In this document: positions 8,833-15,716 of the stretch, piece by piece
Position numbering within the stretch: position 1 is the stretch's first letter
Layout of the letters: each line of letters begins with the position of its first letter
Source: Solibacteraceae bacterium
Lineage (GTDB): Bacteria > Acidobacteriota > Terriglobia > Bryobacterales > Bryobacteraceae
Direction of reading: 5' to 3'
Length of the DNA: 64,000 nt
NCBI GenBank assembly: GCA_026984795.1
Contig: JALSRK010000055.1
Location: 62,001 to 126,000 of the forward strand
The notes under the pieces: model-generated
Told to the model about the DNA's origin: nothing
Seen by the model: the letters and a program-made list of their open reading frames with translations, nothing else
The model's database searches: none
Program-made: the position numbers and the translations under genes

Positions 8833-10189
8833 CGTCCGATGCGCGGCGACCGGCCCGCGCCAGACACTGCGATACGACCGCTTTCGTCTTCCCGCCGGCG
8901 TCCGGGGGAATCTCTTCATACCATTCCACCGCTACGTGGTCAACGGTTCCGAGCGTCCTGCGGAGCGCGGCCTTCAGCTCCGCCGCGGCGCGGTCCCGCT
9001 CGGTTCCCGGGCGCGCCACGGCGCGGATGACGAACTCCGAGAGCGCCTCCTGCCGCAGTTGTACTTGGACGATGCCGGGCACGTCCCGCAACCCTTCGAT
9101 GGCGACCAGCGGGTGGACCTCGTCCCCGCAGGGGAGCACCAGCGTATCGTCGGTCCGGCCGACCAGAGCTTCCAGCACGGGCAGCGTCCGGCCGCACGGG
9201 CACGCCTCGGCGGAAAGGCGGCCCATGTCTCCCAAGCGATAGTTGAGCAGCACGGTTGCCCGGTTCGTCAAGGGGGAAATCACGATCTCCCCCGTCTCCC
9301 CCGGTGGCAGATCTCGGCCCTCCTCATCCACGACGCGGACATCGACAGCATCGGTGAAGAGGTGGAATCCACGACGCAGTTCGCATTCGTAACCGATGTG
9401 CAAGGCCTCCACCGATTGGTAAGCGGACAACACGGGCACCCCGAATTCCTTCTCGATGAGCTCACGTTCGGCGGGCGGCATCGTGTCGGCCCCATAAGCG
9501 ACCAGCTTCGGCAGCCAGACGTCAAGGCCGCGTTCGAAGATGCGCCGGAAAAGGCTGCCAATGAGCGAGCCAAAGCCCCGGATCAGGTCCGGCCGGAAAC
9601 CGTTGATGAAGGCGACCTGATCCTCCAGGCTCACCCCGGTTATCGGCAGATAGGCGCGCTTCAAGTCGATCGCCTTGGGGACCCACATGTTCTGTTCGTA
9701 GAAACGGCGGATCTGCCGGCTGGTCCCGTGCCGGCGCACTGCGAGGAGATCACGGAAAGCAGTCGTCTTCCCGAGGAAGTGTGCCATGACCTCATGCTGC
9801 CGCCCGCGCTGCGCAAGGCAGAGGAACAAACTCGCCGGCTCATGGAAAAAGCGGTTCGTGCGTCCCGAAGTTCCGCTCGACTCCACCTCCAGCCCGGCGC
9901 CCCGGCACAGCCGTTCGGAACGGAAACGTTCCGGCGCTGCCGCGTAGTCCTCTTTCGTCACGATGGGCAGGAGCTTGAGGTCTTCAGCGGTGCGGATGTC
10001 TTCCGGGCGCAACCCGAGCCGGCCCATCGTCTCGCGGTAGTATGGCACGTCATGCCAGGCGTGGCGTACAATCCGCTCGAGGCGCCGCCGCTGGAGCTGT
10101 TCGATCCGCTCCAGAGGCCAATACGGCAGCGACCGCTCGTGCCGCGCGTGCCAGAGAACGAACGCGTTCCAGCGGACTTTCCGCCACAC
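8813..10189 (-). CDS. PaaK/CapK-family adenylate-forming enzyme (first of a tandem pair)
   Basis: The protein has 458 residues from a GTG start at 10189, chosen because GGAGGG lies 8 nt upstream and the methyltransferase stop ends 2 nt before it. Family motifs are SSGTSGRTN (P-loop), SAYQSVEALHIGYEC and NYRLGDMGRL followed by CPCGRTLPVLEALVGRTDD, plus a C-terminal Lys in GGKTKAV. It resembles its downstream neighbour in layout but only distantly in sequence, so this looks like an old duplication or two recruited family members. The N-terminal VWRKVRWNAFVLWHARH is typical of glycan-locus members. It probably activates an acyl group passed to a sugar or amine. Confidence 0.8.
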   Translation of the reverse strand: MWRKVRWNAFVLWHARHERSLPYWPLERIEQLQRRRLERIVRHAWHDVPYYRETMGRLGLRPEDIRTAEDLKLLPIVTKEDYAAAPERFRSERLCRGAGLEVESSGTSGRTNRFFHEPASLFLCLAQRGRQHEVMAHFLGKTTAFRDLLAVRRHGTSRQIRRFYEQNMWVPKAIDLKRAYLPITGVSLEDQVAFINGFRPDLIRGFGSLIGSLFRRIFERGLDVWLPKLVAYGADTMPPAERELIEKEFGVPVLSAYQSVEALHIGYECELRRGFHLFTDAVDVRVVDEEGRDLPPGETGEIVISPLTNRATVLLNYRLGDMGRLSAEACPCGRTLPVLEALVGRTDDTLVLPCGDEVHPLVAIEGLRDVPGIVQVQLRQEALSEFVIRAVARPGTERDRAAAELKAALRRTLGTVDHVAVEWYEEIPPDAGGKTKAVVSQCLARAGRRASDDDQEAG

Positions 10190-10191
10190 CG

Positions 10192-11025
10192 TCAGTCCCT
10201 CCGCACGGCCAGGCAGGCGAGGAACGTGCCCGTCCGGTAGCGCCAGCGCGACGTCTCCAGCCTCTGCGCGCGCCGCCAGAAGCGTTCCAGCAGCCGCTCC
10301 AGACGCTGCGAGCGCAGCTTCCGCGCCGCCAACATGCTCCCGACGGCGAAAAGGCGCGGGTTGTGCACGATGGCCGTCTCCGCCTCCACCGAGAAGCCGG
10401 CGCTCTCCAGCTCCGCGCGTAGTTCCTGCATGGTGTAGAAACGCCCCAGGTAAAAAGGAACCAGCCCGCACCAGGCGGCGAGACGCAGCAGCGGATAGGT
10501 GACGTTCGACCGGTTGTCCAGCGCCACGATCATCCGGCCGGCGGGCCGTAGCACGCGGCGGAGTTCCCGCAGGGCGCGCTGCAGGTCGGCGGGATCGGTG
10601 AAGTGGTCCAGCGTCGAGGGCGAGACGATCAGCTCGAACGATTCGGAGGCGAAGGGCAGACACCGCGCATCGGCGGCGGCATACCCGATCCTGGTTTCCC
10701 CCAGCCGGCGCCGGGCCAGCGCCGAGAGTTCCGGAGAGATCTCCGCCACCACTACTTCGTCCGCTTTCCGTGCGAGAGCCGGAACCAGCGCGTCTTCACC
10801 GAAGGCTTCCTCGAAAGCGTCGGTCTTGAGAATCCGCCCGTGCACCTGCCCCGGCGCCCAACGCTCGATCAGCGACAGATAAGCATCCCGCTTGATCCGC
10901 GCCAGCGCGGGGGCCAGATAGTGGCGCTGTGTCCGGAGCCGCTCGGCTACCGCGTCCCAATATGAGGCATCGTCCCGCCGCTGTGCAGGAGCTCTCGTCT
11001 TGTTGGGCCGCAGACCGACGCTCAT
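10192..11025 (-). CDS. SAM-dependent methyltransferase with variant motif I
   Basis: The 277-residue protein is a class I methyltransferase: VVVAEISPE (acidic strand 2), AAADARCLPFASESFELIVSPS and a LRELRRVLRPAGRMIV helix-strand are all recognisable. Motif I is not the usual LDxGCGxG but GRILKTDAFEEAFGEDAL, a variant also met in methyltransferases of exopolysaccharide loci. It is the first gene of a tight minus-strand operon (2-nt gap to the first PaaK-like gene). Methylation of a glycan or lipid intermediate is inferred. RmlD lies 212 nt upstream on the same strand. Confidence 0.8.
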   Translation of the reverse strand: MSVGLRPNKTRAPAQRRDDASYWDAVAERLRTQRHYLAPALARIKRDAYLSLIERWAPGQVHGRILKTDAFEEAFGEDALVPALARKADEVVVAEISPELSALARRRLGETRIGYAAADARCLPFASESFELIVSPSTLDHFTDPADLQRALRELRRVLRPAGRMIVALDNRSNVTYPLLRLAAWCGLVPFYLGRFYTMQELRAELESAGFSVEAETAIVHNPRLFAVGSMLAARKLRSQRLERLLERFWRRAQRLETSRWRYRTGTFLACLAVRRD

Positions 11026-11237
11026 GTCTTACCTTGCACCAGGCCTTTGCATGCGCGCCGCAAGCCGCGCACCACCGCGTTGCCGGACCGCCGGTTCTGG
11101 ATTTGGCGACAGGCTGCCGTCGGATCGAGACGTCTGGCGGCCCTATCGGCTTCGGGAAACCGGCTCCCGCATCTTACCCGCAGAGGGGGTCCCGGCGCAA
11201 TGGGGCTTCCACTTCGTCTGCGGTCAGGGGGCGCCCC

Positions 11238-12107
11238 TCAGGCTCCCTGCCGCAGCTCGAAATACCGGCGCACGGCTTCTTCGAGCGGCGGCATCGGCTC
11301 GAGACCCAGCGACTCGATCTTCTCGTTCGAGAGCGCCGAGTACTTCGGCCGCCGGGCAGCGGTGCGGTATTCGCGCTCGTTGGTGGGCTTGAGCTGCGGC
11401 TCCAGGCCGGCCACGCGGAAGATCATCCGGGCGTAGTCGTACCAGGAGATCGGCGTGCCGCCGCCGATGTGAAACAGTCCGCCGGCGCCGCGGTCCACCA
11501 GGTCCGCCGTACGCGCGGCCAGCAGCGGGGCGAAGGTCGGCGAGGCGATGTGGTCCTCCACCACCCGGATCTCGCGCCCTTCGCCCGCCAGCCGCAGCAT
11601 CAATTCGATGAAGTTGCCCCGCGCCGTGTGCCGGCCCGCCGGGCCGAAGACGCCCGAAGTGCGGATGATCAGCGGATTCTCCAGATAGGCCTGGGCGTAG
11701 AACTCTCCGGCCAGCTTCGCCACCGCATAGGCGCCCAGCGGGTGGGGCGGATCGCTCTCCTTGTACGGCCGGCCGGCGCGGCCGTCGAAGACGTAGTCGG
11801 TGGAGAAGTGCACCAGCCGGGCGTCGATCTGGCGGCACGCCAGCGCCAGGTTGCGCACCGCCAAAGCGTTCACCTGGAAGGCCGCCTGCGGCTCCCGCTC
11901 GGCGACGTCCACCTGATTGTATGCTGCCGCGTTCAACACCACGGCAGGGTTGATCTTTGCCAGGTTCTGTTCCACCGCTTCGGCCTCGGTAATATCGACC
12001 TTGGCGCGGTCGAACGCGAACACCTGGTAGCCCCGCAAACGGAATTCCTTGACGAGTTCCACGCCCAACTGGCCGGCGCTCCCGAATACCGCAGCGATCT
12101 TCTCCAT
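11238..12107 (-). CDS. rfbD: dTDP-4-dehydrorhamnose reductase (RmlD)
   Basis: The 289-residue protein is an extended SDR that reduces dTDP-4-keto-L-rhamnose to dTDP-L-rhamnose with NAD(P)H in the cytoplasm. Seen are the nucleotide-binding VFGSAGQLG (6-14), NAAAYNQVD, STDYVFDG and the catalytic Y-x3-K (YAVAK), with the C-terminal RRPKYSALSNEKI expected for RmlD. Start ATG 12107 has TATCCT 9 nt upstream and no clear Shine-Dalgarno, so it may be leaderless. rmlA, rmlB and rmlC are not in this window. Its position beside the PaaK/methyltransferase group fits surface-polysaccharide synthesis. Confidence 0.88.
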   Translation of the reverse strand: MEKIAAVFGSAGQLGVELVKEFRLRGYQVFAFDRAKVDITEAEAVEQNLAKINPAVVLNAAAYNQVDVAEREPQAAFQVNALAVRNLALACRQIDARLVHFSTDYVFDGRAGRPYKESDPPHPLGAYAVAKLAGEFYAQAYLENPLIIRTSGVFGPAGRHTARGNFIELMLRLAGEGREIRVVEDHIASPTFAPLLAARTADLVDRGAGGLFHIGGGTPISWYDYARMIFRVAGLEPQLKPTNEREYRTAARRPKYSALSNEKIESLGLEPMPPLEEAVRRYFELRQGA

Positions 12108-12257
12108 TTGCCCGAAAGGATAGCATAGCGGTTGCCGATTCTCCGCGCCCGCGCCCCCGTCCCCCTGCCCCCGCGGCCTCCCTGCGCCCATCGCGCCGGG
12201 CGGGCCTCGGCGCCGGCCCCGGCCGCCGGGTTTAGACTGGTGGGATATTCGAACGCC

Positions 12258-13409
12258 ATGAAGATCACCGCCATCGAAACCTATATCGCCGGCAATCCCT
12301 GGAAGAACTGGCTCTTCGCCAAGGTGTTCACCGACGAGGGTCTCTACGGCGTCGGCGAGGGCACCATCAACTACTTCGCCAGGACCGTCGAGACTTCCAT
12401 TCATGAGCTGAAGCCCCTCATTCTCGGCCTCGACCCCTTCCAGATCGAGGTGATCAGCCAGCGCCTCGTCCGCGACGTCTACACCGAGGGCGGCCAGACC
12501 CACATGTGCGCCGTCGCGGCCATCGAGATCGCCTGCTGGGACATCATCGGCAAGGCTACGGGGCAGCCGGTCTACAACCTGATGGGCGGCCGCTGCCACG
12601 AGAAGCTGCGCGCCTACGCCAACGGCTGGTACCGCGGCCCCCGCACCCCGGAGAACTTCCATGAAAAGGCCAAGGACGTCGTCCGCCGCGGCTATACGGC
12701 GCTGAAGTTCGATCCCTTCGGCAGCAACTGGCGCGTGGTGACGCCCTATGAGTTCGACCTCTCCATCGACATCATCCGCGCCGTGCGCGACGCCGTGGGC
12801 CCGGAGGTGGACATCCTCGTCGAAGGCCACTGCCGCTTCAACGTGCCTACTGCGGTGCGCTTCGCCGAGGCGATGGCCGAGTTCCGCCCGGCCTGGTTCG
12901 AAGAGCCGGTGCACCATTTGAACATCCCGGCGATGGTCGAGGTGGCCCGCCGCAGCCCGGTGCCCATCGCCACCGGCGAGAGCTTCTCCTCGAAGCAGCA
13001 GGTCGCCGAGCTGATGAGCTACAACTGCGTGAACATCTTCCAGCCCGAGCCGCTGAACCTCGGCGGGCTGTTCGCCACCCGCAAGATCTGCGATCTGGTG
13101 GACGCCCACTACGGCGTCGTCGCCCCGCACTCGGCCCAGGGCCCGGTCTGCTCGGCGGCCTGCGTCCAGCTCAACGCCTCGCTGCCGAACTTCTATATCC
13201 ACGAGATTTTCGACGAGTTCAACGAGCCCTGGGAGCGGGAAATCGTCACCAATCCGGTCGAGGTCAAGGACGGCTACATCGAAATCCCCGAGACGCCCGG
13301 CCTCGGCATCGACTTGAATATCGAGGAGATCCGCAAACACCCCTACCGGCAGGAGAACTACCTGCCCCTGTTCCGCCCCGGCTGGGAGCGCCGGCGTTCG
13401 AACGGGTAA
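12258..13409 (+). CDS. Enolase-superfamily sugar-acid dehydratase (galactonate/gluconate dehydratase-like)
   Basis: The 383-residue protein is a mandelate racemase/muconate lactonising enzyme superfamily member. The three metal-binding acids are in VEGHCRF, FEEPVH and ATGESF, the catalytic His in APHSAQGP, and the candidate Lys in ALKFDPFG. The lid loop KNWLFAKVFTDEGLYGVGEG fits acid-sugar dehydratases, which abstract a proton next to a carboxylate and eliminate water. Start ATG 12258 begins the canonical MKITAIETY strand; GATATT lies 8 nt upstream without a Shine-Dalgarno. The last 15 codons and stop lie in a 48-bp repeat found again at 15631-15678. The physiological substrate is not assignable by eye. 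Confidence 0.82.
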   Translation: MKITAIETYIAGNPWKNWLFAKVFTDEGLYGVGEGTINYFARTVETSIHELKPLILGLDPFQIEVISQRLVRDVYTEGGQTHMCAVAAIEIACWDIIGKATGQPVYNLMGGRCHEKLRAYANGWYRGPRTPENFHEKAKDVVRRGYTALKFDPFGSNWRVVTPYEFDLSIDIIRAVRDAVGPEVDILVEGHCRFNVPTAVRFAEAMAEFRPAWFEEPVHHLNIPAMVEVARRSPVPIATGESFSSKQQVAELMSYNCVNIFQPEPLNLGGLFATRKICDLVDAHYGVVAPHSAQGPVCSAACVQLNASLPNFYIHEIFDEFNEPWEREIVTNPVEVKDGYIEIPETPGLGIDLNIEEIRKHPYRQENYLPLFRPGWERRRSNG

Positions 13410-13410
13410 G
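13363..13410 (+). repeat. 48-bp direct repeat, copy A (3' end of the dehydratase gene)
   Basis: This stretch matches 15631-15678 at 46 of 48 positions. It encodes the last 15 residues (LPLFRPGWERRRSNG) and stop of the dehydratase. Its centre is the perfect palindrome CGTTCGAACG at 13395-13404. The two copies flank the paralogue pair. Confidence 0.85.
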
Positions 13411-13633
13411 GCGGGCGCCGCAATCGGCACGGGCCGCAGGCGGCGGCTGAAATCGATCCCCGTAAAGGCGCTTCACCGGTTGGGGGCGCTGCCATTCGGT
13501 AAGTGCCGCCTGAGGCTGCAGGACGATCTGCTTTGGTGCGGAGCACAATACACGGTCACTGACAAACGCCTACCTTCCGTCTGTGGGGATATTGTTTGAT
13601 AAAAACGGGTTATCGGAGATCGTGGTTTTTCTC

Positions 13634-13664
13634 TCGACATTGTCGTTAAGGAGGGGAGTAATAT
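13634..13664 (+). promoter_or_regulatory. Candidate promoter of the paralogue pair
   Basis: TCGACA (13634-13639) and TAATAT (13659-13664) are separated by 19 nt, upstream of ATG 13704, in a visibly AT-richer stretch. The 11-nt palindrome CGACATTGTCG overlaps the -35. The long spacer resembles activator-dependent promoters. Prediction only. Confidence 0.3.
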
Positions 13665-13703
13665 TTCAGGGGGACGGCGCCATGAGCCGATTCGGAGAGG
13701 AAG

Positions 13704-14624
13704 ATGAGATATTGGATATCGATCGCACTTCTCCTGGCCGCCGCGCTGCCGGTCTGGTCTCAGCGGCCGGCGGCGATCCGGCGCAGCAGCCTGCCGATCT
13801 GGACCGGTCAGCAGGTGGGCGGCGCCAGGGCCCTCAATCTGGAGGCCTACTACGATCCGCAGACCGACGAGATTCTGCTGCGGGCGCCGGGGGATGGGAG
13901 CGGCGAGGTCCGCTATGACCGTTTTCGGATCCCGGCTCAGCCGAGGCCGCACGTACGGTCAACGGTGACGCCCTCAGGGGACGGCTCGTTCGTGTACCGA
14001 TACCAGCTCGTGGACGTCTCGGCGGACCATCCGCGAACCACTGCCTTCTCCCTGCTGGTTCCGGGCGGGGATGTGACGCCGCAGGCTGAGGCGGCTGTGT
14101 GGAACCTGCACACGGAACAGACGAACCAACCGGATCGGACCACGTTTCGCAACTTCGGAACGCTGGCGCGGCTCGTCTGGACGCGGCCTGCCGGTGGCTC
14201 CGCGCCGGGAGTCGAGATCCGCCTGGTGTCGAAACTGCTCCCGGGGTTCACGTCGGCGGAGGCCGTTTCCTCTTTGGATCCGCCGATTCCTGAAACCGCC
14301 TTGGCGCGCCTCAGCCCGGGAACGCGCGCTGCGGTCGAGCGGATGCTGGCTCAGCGGGGCGCCTATCATCCGGTTGTCCTGGCGCCCCTGTTCGCCGCTG
14401 AGACGCCGAAACAGATCGTTGCGGGTTCGTTTCATTTCGGCATCAGCAGGCTGGTCACCCGGCGTGAGCTGAACGGCGAGGGAGAGTTCGTCCGGGCCGT
14501 GCTTCCCTTGCTGGACTACGCGGCCAGGTCGAACGTCGTCCTCTCGAGCGAGATCGAGCGTCTGGAACCCTCGACCGATCTGGAAAGGGAAATCAAACAG
14601 GCGCTGTTGGTCGCTTTGCGGTGA
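13704..14624 (+). CDS. Secreted protein of unknown family, paralogue 1
   Basis: The 306-residue protein has a clear signal peptide (MRYWISIALLLAAALPVWSQ) and a GGAGAGG ribosome-binding site just before ATG 13704. I recognise no known domain. It shares with its downstream neighbour an LPIW motif after the signal peptide, a hydrophobic strand (AFSLLVPGGD versus VFGLVVAPYG), a segment ending FGISRLVTRREL versus KGISLLIEQGEL, and a C-terminal amphipathic helix. The pair is therefore a tandem duplication of one uncharacterised family. Only 12 nt separate the two genes. They lie between the direct repeats at 13363 and 15631, so this may be an inserted or recombined segment. Confidence 0.7.
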   Translation: MRYWISIALLLAAALPVWSQRPAAIRRSSLPIWTGQQVGGARALNLEAYYDPQTDEILLRAPGDGSGEVRYDRFRIPAQPRPHVRSTVTPSGDGSFVYRYQLVDVSADHPRTTAFSLLVPGGDVTPQAEAAVWNLHTEQTNQPDRTTFRNFGTLARLVWTRPAGGSAPGVEIRLVSKLLPGFTSAEAVSSLDPPIPETALARLSPGTRAAVERMLAQRGAYHPVVLAPLFAAETPKQIVAGSFHFGISRLVTRRELNGEGEFVRAVLPLLDYAARSNVVLSSEIERLEPSTDLEREIKQALLVALR

Positions 14625-14636
14625 GCGAGTAGGACA

Positions 14637-15602
14637 GTGAACGTCCGGTCAAATCACAAACTGATGCGCCTTGCTGCGACTCTCACCTTTGCTGTCGCCG
14701 CTTTCGCACAGACCGCCCCGCCGGGCCTGCCCATCTGGCCGCAGGACGGGCGGATTCCACCTGGCATGGAACACCAACATGTTTTCATTTCGAAAGAAGG
14801 CGACGCGCTGATATTTCGCCTGCCGCACCGGGCGGGTGACAAGGCCGGCGACGAGCGCGTGGTGCGGGTCCAACTTTATAACCGCATGAATCCACATGCC
14901 CACCTGACCGCGCTCGAGCGGCTCGCTTCTGGACACTACCGCTACTCTTACAAAGTATGTAACGGCGAAGACGCTAAAGATCCGATCGATGTGTTCGGTC
15001 TGGTGGTAGCACCCTATGGCCGGGACGAAACACTCATGAGCCACAGTCCGAGCGCCGGCGTTCCCTGGAACGGAAGAGTACCGGCGATCCGAGTCATGGC
15101 CGCCCAGTACGCTCTGGACCGGTCCCTCAGAGGGCGGTACGCATCATGGACTAGAGGACGTGATGCCGCTCCCATCGCACCCGGCGAGTGCCTGGATGGA
15201 TTCTCGATCGAATCCCCCAATGGTCCGGGCATTCTGACCGCCTATGTGCGCAACTATAAGGACCCAGATTTCGGATGGGACGATTTGCCTCGGGAGGTCG
15301 TGGCCCAAGCGATGAACCTGGACGAGCGGCCTTGGTTTGAGAAGCACGCCCTCACGGTAGGCCCTATGTTCCCACCGGGGACGCCGCCCGCGCAGATGGC
15401 CGAGAATTTCCGCAAGGGCATCTCGTTGCTGATCGAGCAGGGCGAGCTCCGGCAGGACTCGCCCTTCGTCGCCGAGCTTTTGCGACAGCTCGAGACGGTG
15501 GAGTCCCATGGCGGAGGCGTACGCATCAAGGCTGCGCCGGAGAACGAGTGGGAGTCGGCGATCCTCGAGGCGGTGAAGCTCAGCTTGGGGCCAGCGCGAT
15601 GA
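14637..15602 (+). CDS. Secreted protein of unknown family, paralogue 2
   Basis: The 321-residue protein starts at GTG 14637 behind AGGAC; an in-frame ATG at 14664 has no ribosome-binding site but would give a shorter signal peptide (MRLAATLTFAVAAFAQ). It aligns with paralogue 1 along most of its length: LPIW near residue 32, VFGLVVAPYG, a GILTAYVRNYKD strand, VGPMFPPGTPPAQ and a C-terminal ILEAVKLSL helix. It also contains SHSPSAGVPWNG and other loops not in paralogue 1, so the two have diverged well. No catalytic motif is evident. Export to the periplasm or outside is likely. Confidence 0.7.
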   Translation: MNVRSNHKLMRLAATLTFAVAAFAQTAPPGLPIWPQDGRIPPGMEHQHVFISKEGDALIFRLPHRAGDKAGDERVVRVQLYNRMNPHAHLTALERLASGHYRYSYKVCNGEDAKDPIDVFGLVVAPYGRDETLMSHSPSAGVPWNGRVPAIRVMAAQYALDRSLRGRYASWTRGRDAAPIAPGECLDGFSIESPNGPGILTAYVRNYKDPDFGWDDLPREVVAQAMNLDERPWFEKHALTVGPMFPPGTPPAQMAENFRKGISLLIEQGELRQDSPFVAELLRQLETVESHGGGVRIKAAPENEWESAILEAVKLSLGPAR

Positions 15603-15630
15603 CCGCCCGGGTGGCCCGCCGCCGGCCACA

Positions 15631-15678
15631 TGCCCCTCTTCCGCCCCGGGTGGGAGCGCCGGCGTTCGAACGGGTAAG
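15631..15678 (+). repeat. 48-bp direct repeat, copy B
   Basis: It matches 13363-13410 with two mismatches (46/48). If read in the dehydratase frame, both differences are silent third-position changes and the copy still ends in TAA. Here the repeat is intergenic, between the second paralogue and the alpha/beta hydrolase gene. Confidence 0.85.
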
Positions 15679-15685
15679 CTTGCGG

Positions 15686-15710
15686 GAAGCGTTCCGCTTC
15701 GTGTGATAAT
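15686..15710 (+). promoter_or_regulatory. Candidate leaderless promoter with hairpin in the spacer
   Basis: GATAAT at 15705-15710 is followed by 6 nt and then ATG 15717, with no Shine-Dalgarno. Immediately upstream lies the perfect inverted repeat GAAGCG-TTC-CGCTTC (15686-15700), which could be an operator within the promoter. Both are predictions. Confidence 0.4.
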
Positions 15711-15716
15711 CCCGTC

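Noticed and set aside
12108-13430. Minus-strand extension of RmlD across the dehydratase
   Set aside because: The extra N-terminal part is antisense to the dehydratase; RmlD begins naturally at ATG 12107 with its nucleotide-binding strand.
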